64,000 nt of DNA from Viridibacillus arvi (GTDB taxonomy: Bacteria > Bacillota > Bacilli > Bacillales_A > Planococcaceae): NCBI RefSeq assembly GCF_001274945.1, contig NZ_LILB01000008.1, forward strand, positions 62,001 through 126,000. Reading direction: 5' to 3'. Below, one piece after another: positions 48,701 through 56,435 of the stretch. Position numbers and translations under genes: made by a program. Numbering within the stretch: position 1 is the first letter of the stretch; each line of letters begins with the position of its first letter. The notes below the pieces were generated by a model that saw only the letters and a list, made by a program, of their open reading frames with translations, did not search any database and was not told the origin of the DNA.

Positions 48701-49295
48701 GAAGCCACCAGTCCTCTTTAAAATCATAGTGTGTTTCCTTTCCAGTTTTTTTATCTTTAGCGTGTATGTCTGTATAAATTCGATGCTTATCATAGATACC
48801 ACCGGTAAAATTGATTTTGAATTTTTCAACATCCTTTGCCAGACAAAACGTAACGCCCATACTAGACGGCATGGAATCTTTTTGCTGAACTTTAGGTGCG
48901 ATATCCTCTAATCCTGTATCTTCAACTATGTCATCTTGATTGTCTAATTTATCAATCTCATCATAAAATCCAGCCTGTTTTTCATCAATTTTCTTATCAC
49001 CTACCATTTCATCACTTTCAACATCTATTTCTTCCGCCTGAAGCTGAATTGGATAAAGCATGCCTGCAGCATATCTTCGAGATGGACTATCTCTTTGAAT
49101 CACTTCTTCTTTCAAAGTAGCTGAAAACCAATGATAATTTGTATTTAAGTCTTCAAAATTATCAAATTTTGTATTACCTGTAGTATTTAATAACTTTGTT
49201 GTATTATTGATATCACTTGGACCTACTATTTCTTTTTCTATTGCATTTATTAATATTTCTCGATTCTCTAAAGCCCGTTCTAACTTAATTTCCAT
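45705..49295 (-). CDS. drmA: DISARM helicase DrmA
   Basis: 1196 residues. Superfamily 2 helicase motifs: Walker A FPTGGGKT (about residue 540), DELH box IIIQDELHLISG (about 755), SATATI, and motif VI QVSGRVGRR (about 1003). Zinc-type Cys groups CPWCGC and CPDERC lie between motifs I and II. DrmA drives the DISARM complex along DNA. The gene overlaps the preceding ORF by 11 bases and is followed directly by drmB. Confidence 0.9.
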   Translation of the reverse strand: MEIKLERALENREILINAIEKEIVGPSDINNTTKLLNTTGNTKFDNFEDLNTNYHWFSATLKEEVIQRDSPSRRYAAGMLYPIQLQAEEIDVESDEMVGDKKIDEKQAGFYDEIDKLDNQDDIVEDTGLEDIAPKVQQKDSMPSSMGVTFCLAKDVEKFKINFTGGIYDKHRIYTDIHAKDKKTGKETHYDFKEDWWLRTSIFGDLTVLISEFDSSKKISLKEYELDVFDAAKVKIEKIKLKLHIQCRIKDEYILFTVTVLNITEPPLRFNKDEYTVFQSQLKISADLGDFLNYPKISERNLGLTKDEWNNELLFKNKFNYAFGHGCSVKWDQNAEKISELYSKFIPVYETESMTPDITMDVDGEEVVLKIEMRELMDVQNYQELQGILQPLVFGYKKWIEDQELETRKLNLKKELKKAAETNLDFCKDSLRRMEKGLELLKDSKVFQAFKLANKAILLQQLNGKMPRNAYYDKSDTSKAMELIIDQSYNDVMKAMQNLSDCDNSWRAFQIAFFLLSIQSLVEKDSIDRQTVDLIWFPTGGGKTEAYLGVAAFQMFYRRLLDPNDAGVDIMMRYTLRLLTADQFQRASRLICAMEYIRRDCERNLGTTPYSIGIWVGSKTSPNTNQIALSQVKQMQKPQGPDNLVITRCPWCGCEIGKVAVKGKGSKYNETVPLGFKRVNEQLIVRCPDERCDFHGEIPVYFVDETIYEKKPTFLIGTIDKFVQLTWKPEARGLFGINDLGKRSISPPQIIIQDELHLISGPLGTLAGLYEVLIEELCIDDRGEVPIKPKIISATATIKEFEEQAKCLFGRENARLFPSPGIDIDDSFFSKVAADKNGKPMPGRKYIGVFTSRVRILMAQVMTYSAILQKVESLPEEERDPFWTLLSFYNSLRDLGAGLNLFNSDIPTYIDALNKREGIAKDKKRFLYAPLELTSRKQSNEISKTIDDLNVSYTQKDNKGRTKSLTSCLASNIIEVGVDIDRLSLMGIVGQPKMTAQYIQVSGRVGRRPHERPGLIVTVYSNQNSRDKSHFEHFNEYHQRLYAQVETTSLTPFSTASLERGLTAVLIGFLRQRMDMQMALYPTNRELKRVMKDERFIAFRKRFKKRVELIDKEQVDIWKELFKTFMDAVLKGRYETWRVSETERGLMYQAGNLNDGEKYQGSIPVINSLRSVDAESRASIVSIEKEEDEFVWEDDD

Positions 49296-50817
49296 ATACT
49301 ACACCTCTTCTCTTAATAATCTTTAATGCCTCATTTTCCGGAATAGAATAGGTCTGTTTTGAGATTTTTTTAACTTCCTCAATGTTAAAGGTTGCACCTT
49401 CAAATTCCTTTGATTCAAATGTATAAAACCCGTTTTCATCTATTAAACTTTCTAGATTTTTATCCAGTTCATTCATTAAAACATGTGAAATTTGGTGTCC
49501 TGCAGAAATATGAGCACTAACAATTTTATCTGTTGAGTTAATTATTTCCTGTATATCTTTCAAATCAAAATTTAAAGCCTCTAATAGCTCATTTAAACAG
49601 CTAGGTTTAATCGAGTAACTACCTATCCAGTTTTTAACATTATTTTCCTTAGCTACTTCAATTCCATATCTTTTTTTTAGAATCCTGGAAACTGTTTCAA
49701 TTCCTTTACGTCTTACATTAAATCGTAATTTTTTCTTCCATTTCTCTACATTTTCTCGATATTCGCCTGCATTAGCCCCCATAATTTTATCTGCTACTTC
49801 TCGAACTAAACCCGAAGCGTTTTGAGTCCGAAACACTAATAAATCACCTATAGATAAATCTCGAACTTTTTCTTGCGTTATCTTTAAAGATTCTCGGTCA
49901 ATGACGTTCACTTTTTGTCTAATTGGCAGAAAAATGTAGTTATTGTTTGAAATGGCCGCTAATTTCACTTCCACTTTCTCTGTTAAAGCATCATTAGCAG
50001 CATTCTCGAACTGACTGATTATAGCTTCTTCTGATTTTTTTTCGTTTTTTATTAAAAACGCATCTCTATAATCAATGCCTTCGAAGCCTTGCTCTAGGTT
50101 TACATTCTTATATATTGTATTAATCGAATCATTCTGACTCATTAAGTTGGAAAATGATTTTCTTTTTATTAAACGATTTTCGAAGCATGAATAACCTAGA
50201 AATATTGTGTTTTTACCATAAAAAATTTCCGAGAACTTCCGATCAAAATAACTAGAAGTCCCAAGAAAAATTACATGATCAGCATAAATCCCAGCTTCAA
50301 CAAAATCTTTATCTATCATTACCTTTATTTTCCATTCGTTAATTTCAATATATTCATCTACTATCTTTTGCTTGGTTAAAAGATATGTATTATCACCAGT
50401 AATATCATTACTAATTTGCATTCTCTTTAAAGTATCTATATATGCATTATGATCCTGTTTTCTTAAATACTTTATTAGTTCTATAATTGGTTCTATATTT
50501 TTTTTAAATAAATCCGCATAAATAGCTTTTTTAGTAAATGAAAAATATTTTACAATTGACTCATTATTTGCTTTAAAATAGGTACTATAGTTTCTAATTG
50601 AACCTACTATCTTCCTACATACCCTTATAAATAACTCTGTTTCCTCTATCAATATTTCGTCATACTCATAATAGGTTTTTACAGCGGTTTTTAAATTTTT
50701 CAAGGCATGCATTAATTGTCCTATCCGCTCTTCCTCAACTTTTATAAATTTTACGGTCGTTACTGAAGAAAACAGTTCATTTGCTAAACTTATATTAGCT
50801 CTACGATAACCAGGCAA
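49285..50817 (-). CDS. drmE: DrmE-like protein, C-terminal part (split gene)
   Basis: 510 codons open from a TTG inside the upstream ORF's last codons. Directly ahead of drmA, where class-2 DISARM has drmE. No enzymatic motif seen. Soluble; the C-terminal region has HISAGHQISHVLM and a basic end. Together with the 318-residue upstream ORF it totals ~825 residues, near the size I recall for DrmE. An AAAGGGG sequence 9 bases ahead of the TTG could allow re-initiation; otherwise the gene is frameshifted. See the entry at 50801. Confidence 0.65.
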   Translation of the reverse strand: MPGYRRANISLANELFSSVTTVKFIKVEEERIGQLMHALKNLKTAVKTYYEYDEILIEETELFIRVCRKIVGSIRNYSTYFKANNESIVKYFSFTKKAIYADLFKKNIEPIIELIKYLRKQDHNAYIDTLKRMQISNDITGDNTYLLTKQKIVDEYIEINEWKIKVMIDKDFVEAGIYADHVIFLGTSSYFDRKFSEIFYGKNTIFLGYSCFENRLIKRKSFSNLMSQNDSINTIYKNVNLEQGFEGIDYRDAFLIKNEKKSEEAIISQFENAANDALTEKVEVKLAAISNNNYIFLPIRQKVNVIDRESLKITQEKVRDLSIGDLLVFRTQNASGLVREVADKIMGANAGEYRENVEKWKKKLRFNVRRKGIETVSRILKKRYGIEVAKENNVKNWIGSYSIKPSCLNELLEALNFDLKDIQEIINSTDKIVSAHISAGHQISHVLMNELDKNLESLIDENGFYTFESKEFEGATFNIEEVKKISKQTYSIPENEALKIIKRRGVVYGN

Positions 50818-51757
50818 AAATTTCTACCCCTTTCGGAATTTCAACATGTTTTCCATCCATATATTCTAATATTTCTTTATTGACTGAATGACTTTGGCTC
50901 ATGAGAAAATCTTGCTCAATTTTAAACTGAAGATCTTCAAATTTTTCATTTGAATCATATTGATCTATAATAAACACACATTTATGTTCATCAAAATCAT
51001 CCATTTTTCTAAGTGCACGACTACTTCCAACAAAGATTGCTATAGCTTCTTTCGGAATTGTTACTGAACGATTTTGTTCAATAAATGCAAGATTTTTAAA
51101 GGTACTTTCTGAACCATCAAATAGTAATTCACTTAATTGAAATGAATCTCCATCAAGATTCAATTTAATAACATCTAAAAAATCCTTCCACTCTTTTTTA
51201 TTTGCATATACATATGTTTGCGGTGTATTCTGCATCATTAATAATTGAAGTTTTTCCTCTGAATAAAATTTTTTCAACTTTTCATTATCAATAATGTTAT
51301 ATACATTTCTTACAAGTCTAGTATTTCGCACTGTAGTAATATCGTCATCATGGATTCTTACATAATTAAACCATCTTGTTTCCGGTATATAATTAATAGA
51401 GTCTAGTCGATCCTTTACTAATATAGCTCTTGTATCTGAGTTAGGCTGGTGACTTACTTCTATAACAGAATGGGCTACCCAATCATCCCCTGTTTTATAA
51501 AGAATTCTTTGACCTTTTTTTAAGTTTAGATATTGATCTAATAGTGCTTCTGTAGATGGATTTTTAAAATCATAGTCTACTGCACCAAATACAAAAAAAT
51601 AAGAAAAGAGTAAATTAGACGGGACAGAAATATAGATTTTTATCGGTTGAGATAATTGTTTAAGATAACCTCCTAATTCAATACTAAAGCACATCCAATT
51701 TTCCAAAGCTTTCAGACTTCCATCAACATTTTTATATTTAAGGTTTTGCGACTGCAA
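50801..51757 (-). CDS. drmE: DrmE-like protein, N-terminal part (split gene)
   Basis: 318 residues. TTG start with GGAAGTG seven bases upstream. Ends ..KGVEIFAWLS and stop in a frame differing from the next ORF, which it overlaps by 17 bases. At the junction the minus strand reads GAA ATT TTT GCC TGG; removing one T gives GAA ATT TTG CCT GGT and fuses both frames (EILPGYRR). So this looks like a +1-base indel in a T5 run, a programmed shift, or a real two-gene form. Part of an operon with drmA and drmB. Confidence 0.65.
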   Translation of the reverse strand: MQSQNLKYKNVDGSLKALENWMCFSIELGGYLKQLSQPIKIYISVPSNLLFSYFFVFGAVDYDFKNPSTEALLDQYLNLKKGQRILYKTGDDWVAHSVIEVSHQPNSDTRAILVKDRLDSINYIPETRWFNYVRIHDDDITTVRNTRLVRNVYNIIDNEKLKKFYSEEKLQLLMMQNTPQTYVYANKKEWKDFLDVIKLNLDGDSFQLSELLFDGSESTFKNLAFIEQNRSVTIPKEAIAIFVGSSRALRKMDDFDEHKCVFIIDQYDSNEKFEDLQFKIEQDFLMSQSHSVNKEILEYMDGKHVEIPKGVEIFAWLS

Positions 51758-51878
51758 ATTAATTCACTTCCAAATTAGATTATTTAATAGTTAAATTTCC
51801 ATGTGTGTTGATTAGAGAAAAAACAAGTTGTCACTTGGCTGTACGTTTATTTAACAAGAACGTATATTACGCACTTTT

Positions 51879-51992
51879 AGTTGATTATAGTGGAAGTACA
51901 AACGAACCGAGACCCTGCATGGATCGATGCGAAGGAAGCGGCACTTTGTTTGCCCGCGGAAAGCGAGCATCCCGTAACGAAAACCAACTTAC
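51879..51992 (-). repeat. GC-rich dispersed repeat, copy 4 (partial, inverted)
   Basis: Reverse orientation relative to copies 1-3 with an internal deletion: TTGATTATAGTGGAA, then CGAGACCCTGCATGG, GCGAAGGAAGCGGC, GCCCGCGGAAAGCG and CCAACTT. It is the only copy inside the island. Confidence 0.75.
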
Positions 51993-52292
51993 CACTTTAA
52001 TGAAAATATTTACAATTAGTTAATCGACTTACCTGTTAAATTTTCTAATTACTATAGATTTTTTTATTAAAAAAACCCCTAAATATCCCTGTATATTCAT
52101 TGTAACTAAAATAATATATTTGAACACCCTTCATTAATTGAAACTTCATTTTCGTTTTCAAATGAGTACTTAACCGTTAGAATAGAAGAAACCTTTAATA
52201 AATCCAAATAACTATCGTTATGTAACATGGATTTAATAGTCTGCTAAAACAACATTTTAGAAGACATTTACTGAGGCTATCCTAAAAATATA

Positions 52293-52329
52293 AAAATGCA
52301 ATTCGAATTCAACTCGAATTGCATTTTTT
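52293..52329. terminator. Hairpin terminator in the island
   Basis: AAAATGCAATTCGA/TCGAATTGCATTTTTT stem, T-rich on the right side. Confidence 0.75.
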
Positions 52330-52571
52330 CTCTATTGGATGAGATAATGGCTTAAGACTCCACACTAAAAACCTCCAAAGAAGGTAATAATGTCAAAGTA
52401 TGTAATAGCTTTGGAGCGGCTCTTCACAATTTCATCCAAATGATAAAACCAAATGAAAATATAGCGGTTTTTTCTTTAAAATGTGCGTTAATAAAATTAT
52501 AGGTCCAAGAAATAATATGCGACCAATAATCAACATATTATTTCTTGGTAACTAATTTAAATATACTTAAT

Positions 52572-53312
52572 CTATAATTTATTCATCCTTAATGGCAAAG
52601 TTGGAATCCGATCATCCTTGTAAGCATCCCAATCCCAATAATTATATTTGTCTAAACTAGAGAAGTGGTGTTTCTTAGCTATTTTCGTTTGATGATAAAT
52701 TATATTATTCTCGCTCATACCAAACACTTCTAAAATCGTTTAAGGTTCTGTATCAATAAATATACCATCAGGAATAAAACCGTTCCAATTGACATCATAA
52801 CTTGTTGTAGGTCTTTGTACCAATCGTTTTTGTTTACCTAACTCGTTATATAAACGTCTTTCATATGAACTTTGAATAGGCGCTCCATAATCAGATATTG
52901 GAAGCAAAGCAAAGCTCTGAAATACCGGGATCTCTTGTGAGGAAGGTTTCGTAACAAAACCACCTACAAAATAAGGTCCTTCTAATCCCCTTCTCGCTTC
53001 CATCTCTTTATCTAATATTTCTTTACGTACCCTTAATTTTCTCAACTAAGATCTCCCTTTATTTGGATTATAGGCATTAATAATATAATAGCCACCATTT
53101 AATTCTGTAGGTAGATCTTCTAATACTAACATAGTAAAAGCTCCATATTTAAAACCACTAAATAAAACTTCATCGGATCTTTCAAGACTCACTTTACCAA
53201 TTTGATAATACTTGGTAAGCGAGTCCGTATAAAATCCAAGTTTAATGAATTTGTGTTCTAACTCTTCAATCATGTCTTGTAGATCAACAAAATTCTCGGA
53301 TTTATTAAACAT
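52572..53312 (-). pseudogene. DUF1173-like gene with two in-frame stops
   Basis: One continuous frame from ATG 53312 (GAGGTGATCGC upstream) to TAG at 52572-52574, 247 codons, is broken by TAG at 53046-53048 and TAA at 52740-52742. The pieces join as ..YNPNKGRS-stop-LRKLRVRK and ..GIFIDTEP-stop-TILEVFGM. The C-terminal EVFGM and YNYWDWDAY blocks resemble DUF1173 proteins of integrative elements (moderate confidence). Two substitutions would restore it. Recoding is unlikely because TAA is one of the stops. Confidence 0.75.
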
Positions 53313-53396
53313 GCGATCACCTCTCAAATCAAATATTTACTACCCGATATCGATATATGTAATCGTAAGTTTTTTTTATTTTTTCTAATAAATAAA

Positions 53397-53906
53397 TTGG
53401 AATACCTGTTTTTTCTAAACCGTCTAGCCACTAGAGAAAATGAAATTCATATTAATAGGGCTATTTCTCGTGGTAAGGATAACCAATTGTATGTGAAATC
53501 AACTAAGACAGGTATTGTACGTACAGTCAAAATGGATTCTCGCACAATGGCAATCTTAAATGAATGGCAAAAGAAACAAAAAGCTGACTACTTCAAATTG
53601 GGCTTCAATACAAAATCTGCAACTCAATTAGTTTTCAGCAATGAAGAAAATAAATTTTTACAGCCTACAAAAACGAGAAAATGGATTATTCAAATTCAAA
53701 CAAGATATAATCTCAAAAAAGTTTCTACACATGGCATGCGTCACACTCATTGCTCTTTATTATTTGAAGCGGGAGCAAAGATTAAAGAAGTGCAAGATCG
53801 ATTAGGACATAGTGACATTCAAACAACTATGAACATCTATGCACACGTTACTGCTAAAGCAAAAGAAAGTGCTATTCAGAAGTTTGAAGCGTATTTAAGT
53901 ATTTAG
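53397..53906 (+). pseudogene. N-truncated tyrosine integrase
   Basis: 169 codons from a TTG. C-terminal catalytic residues are present: His112/Arg115 in HGMRHTH, His138 in DRLGHSD and nucleophile Tyr148 in NIYAHV. The first catalytic Arg (GLR..E box) and the DNA-binding N-terminus are missing; homology begins at ENEIHINRAI. The frame is otherwise open. It points toward ssrA and is the likely former integrase of this island. Confidence 0.88.
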
Positions 53907-53926
53907 ATACAATGATTTGAAATAAA

Positions 53927-53966
53927 AAAGTACCAAAGCCTTTATATATCTAGGTTTTGATACTTA
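53927..53966 (+). terminator. Integrase terminator
   Basis: AGTACCAAAGCCT..AGGTTTTGATACT hairpin, a diverged copy of those at 37973 and 55339. Confidence 0.7.
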
Positions 53967-54000
53967 ATAAATATGAAGCTCAAATTTATAATATATTGAA

Positions 54001-55203
54001 TTATATGTACTTACCCTTTTTGAAATCCGATTTTTCAAAATCTGACATTTCATCTTCTAATCCTAAATAATTCGCTATCGAAAGAATAACTAAAGTCATA
54101 CCTATTAAAATTTGAGACACATGAAGTAAGTTATGCTCAATCGATTGTTTGTTATCAAAAGATATATTAAACGCTGTAAGAGAAAAGCTATACAAAACAC
54201 TTTCTAAAAGACTATTTTCTGAATTTGAAGGATTAAAAAAATAAATCAAGCCAAAAAGGAATGTAATTTCTAAATAGCTATGGATAGCCAAAGATATTCT
54301 GTTTCCTCTCTTTAAGGAAGAATGCCTTTTACCAATTTCTATTTTTTCAGTCATTGTACTAGCCGTAACATCTTTGTAAAAAGCAAAAACAATCTCTATC
54401 CCTCTCGATAATGTATGAAGCAATAAAAAAACTAAAAATAAATCTGAAATATCGAATTCAACTGTTAGAGATACTATATCTTTTATTTTTAAATTTATTG
54501 GATTTTTTATTTTTATGATGATTGGAGCTATTATTACTAAAATGCATGTAATAAAAATATTAGCCCAATTACTATTTATAATAAATAATTTCCGACTTTT
54601 TTTCTTTAAATGTTCTTCACATTCAAAATTTGCACATCTAACCTCATCATTATAATAATGTATAAATTTAAAATTTGTACATCTAACTTCACCCTTAGAA
54701 TAATGAAAAGGTTGATTTTTTTGGTTAGGATTTCTAGCTGGACAACAATTATCTAAATCTTGTTTTAAAATCTCTTTAAATTTTTTCGCAAATAGATAAT
54801 CTGATGAAAAAAATAAATAAAAAAAGTGGAATATCCAATCAATAAAACTTTTAGAATTATTAAGTTTACACAAACACACTTTTACACAGCTTTTTAATGA
54901 CATTGCTTCTTTCTCAAACTTTTTAATGGTTGTCCGATAAACTGTATAATGCAAAATAAACGACACTAATACAACAAATAAATATGCTATTAACCAAATA
55001 AATATATTAATGTTAAAAAGCATAAGGCTATTATTACTAAACTTTAAATTTATACTACTCCAAAGTAGTGAAATTAAAGCAATGAAAAAAATAATAGATT
55101 TTGCCCAATAAAACTTAATGAACCGCTTATTCTTTTTTTGTCTTGTATCTGGCACAATTATAATTAACCTCCAATTCACAAAATCTAAAATATATTCTAC
55201 CAT
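54001..55203 (-). CDS. Orphan multi-span membrane protein with a Cys-rich loop
   Basis: 400 residues, not recognised. About six hydrophobic spans. Between spans 2 and 3 lies a soluble part with Cys residues and a two-unit repeat, (S/N)(K/D)-(G/-)EVRC(T/A)NF, spaced ~18 residues, which is mirrored in the DNA as two near-identical ~36-base units (54634-54711). The last two spans resemble a 2-TM channel layout but no selectivity-filter motif is present. Alone between integrase and ssrA. Confidence 0.6.
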   Translation of the reverse strand: MVEYILDFVNWRLIIIVPDTRQKKNKRFIKFYWAKSIIFFIALISLLWSSINLKFSNNSLMLFNINIFIWLIAYLFVVLVSFILHYTVYRTTIKKFEKEAMSLKSCVKVCLCKLNNSKSFIDWIFHFFYLFFSSDYLFAKKFKEILKQDLDNCCPARNPNQKNQPFHYSKGEVRCTNFKFIHYYNDEVRCANFECEEHLKKKSRKLFIINSNWANIFITCILVIIAPIIIKIKNPINLKIKDIVSLTVEFDISDLFLVFLLLHTLSRGIEIVFAFYKDVTASTMTEKIEIGKRHSSLKRGNRISLAIHSYLEITFLFGLIYFFNPSNSENSLLESVLYSFSLTAFNISFDNKQSIEHNLLHVSQILIGMTLVILSIANYLGLEDEMSDFEKSDFKKGKYI

Positions 55204-55269
55204 TTATAGACAACACAAAACAGAACATATTTCTATCCTTAATAATATAAATTATTATATTAGATATAC

Positions 55270-55300
55270 TCCCCGTAGCAGCTACGTCTTTAGCTACGGT
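55270..55300. terminator. Hairpin of unknown role
   Basis: CCGTAGC/GCTACGG-type stem (CCCCGTAGCAGCTACG..TAGCTACGG). Lies between the orphan gene and the att repeat. Confidence 0.4.
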
Positions 55301-55339
55301 TTGTTGAAACTATATGAAACTCCATGAAATAAAAAAAAT

Positions 55340-55420
55340 GCCAAAACCCTTATTTACAAAGGATTTTGACACTCATTGAAATCATTTGATTTCTTAAAAT
55401 GGAGACGGCGGGAGTCGAAC
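55340..55420. repeat. Right direct repeat / att site at ssrA 3' end
   Basis: Matches 37974-38056: the hairpin GCCAAAACCCTT..AAGGATTTTGACACTCATTGAAATC and then the ssrA 3' end. This copy keeps the intact tmRNA sequence (GGAGTCGAAC); the left copy has GGAGCCGAAC. Confidence 0.9.
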
Positions 55421-55756
55421 CCGCGTCCAGAAACTCCAATACTCAAGCTTCTACGCGTGTATCTTGCCTATTTAGGATTCACGCTTCAATAGCCAGCAAG
55501 CAGGCATCATGAGCGCTAACTTGGGAAGCTCTTGTTACTAGCTCAAGTGGCACTAGTAACCGTATCCCACTATAAGTGAGCCTGAACTATGCTACATGGG
55601 CGATAGAATAGACAGGCAGTTTCATCAGCTTACGCTGCGAAAGCTAAGTTGTTTTGTTGTTTGCCAGTTATTATATAACTTCCGTTGATGACGAAGCCGA
55701 GACCTCCGACGCGCAACTCAAGCTCAGACCATCCCTGTCGAATCCGTAACGTCCCC
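55400..55756 (-). ncRNA. ssrA: tmRNA (ssrA)
   Basis: 357 nt. The 5' end GGGGACGTTACGGATTCGA pairs with 3' ..GTCTCC + A; the T-arm GGGTTCGACTCCC is intact. The tag reads GKQQNNLAFAA then TAA (55630-55665), preceded by the charged alanine. CCA is not encoded. The gene lies next to smpB, its protein partner in rescuing stalled ribosomes, and its 3' end is the island's integration site. Confidence 0.96.
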
Positions 55757-55934
55757 TTAATATAGGCTCTACAAGGTATTTCTACTACTTGTAGTTAGAA
55801 GCCTTAGGGATCCTTATGACAATAAATGTCTTAAGGACGTTCGGAAATACTTTTAGAAAAAGTATTTATACTGGCTTGTTTACTTTATAAATTATAAGGC
55901 AAAATTGGTGAAACTTCAAGTTTGAGCATCTCAA

Positions 55935-56402
55935 TTATAATTGGTTTTTCGCCTTGAATGTACGTTCCATATCACGTTTTGCTTCTTTTTTACGTAGGTC
56001 ATCACGTTTATCGTAGTTTTTCTTACCTTTACCGACACCGATTAATAATTTCGCATAACCGTCTTTTATGTACATTTTCAGCGGTACGATAGTATAACCG
56101 TCACGTTTAACTCTACCAATCAGCTCAGCAATTTGTCTTTTATGAAGCAATAATTTACGTGAACGTAATGGATCGTGGTTAAAACGATTTCCTTGTTCAT
56201 ATGGACTAACGTGCATGTTTGAAATCCAAGCTTCATTACCACTGACGCGGACGTATGAGTCTCTCAATTGCACTCTACCGTTACGAATTGACTTAATCTC
56301 TGTTCCTTGTAATACCATTCCTGCTTCGATCGTTTCCTCTATAAAGAAATCATGTCCTGCCTTTTTATTTTGTGCCAGAACTTTTCCTGACCCTTTAGCC
56401 AT
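55935..56402 (-). CDS. smpB: SsrA-binding protein SmpB
   Basis: 155 residues that bind tmRNA and fill the decoding centre during rescue. Core [22 protein letters not shown] (split) and C-terminal tail with [19 protein letters not shown], the region that folds on the ribosome. I start at MAKGSGK: GAGGTG lies 7 bases ahead. Co-linear with rnr and ssrA. Confidence 0.96.
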   Translation of the reverse strand: MAKGSGKVLAQNKKAGHDFFIEETIEAGMVLQGTEIKSIRNGRVQLRDSYVRVSGNEAWISNMHVSPYEQGNRFNHDPLRSRKLLLHKRQIAELIGRVKRDGYTIVPLKMYIKDGYAKLLIGVGKGKKNYDKRDDLRKKEAKRDMERTFKAKNQL

Positions 56403-56435
56403 TATCATTCACCTCATTAAATAGAGGAGAAGCGA

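Larger units (their letters stand above)
51758..52571. other. Gene-free stretch upstream of the DISARM operon
   Basis: About 810 bases. Contains the drmE promoter region, a partial GC-rich repeat (51879-51992) and a strong hairpin (52293-52329). No ORF is supported. Confidence 0.55.

Noticed and set aside
50801-51757. HKCVFIID in the first DrmE-like ORF as a PLD (HxKx4D) motif that would make it DrmC
   Set aside because: The Lys is at the wrong spacing (HK rather than HxK), no second HKD motif occurs, and the gene lies before drmA, not after drmB.
51805-52023. 72-codon ORF across repeat copy 4 as a gene
   Set aside because: It spans the partial GC-rich repeat and has no RBS or family likeness.
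52740-53048. TAG and TAA in the DUF1173-like frame as recoded codons (pyrrolysine/readthrough)
   Set aside because: Two different stop codons, no downstream structure seen, and Pyl machinery is not expected in these bacteria; plain nonsense mutations explain it.
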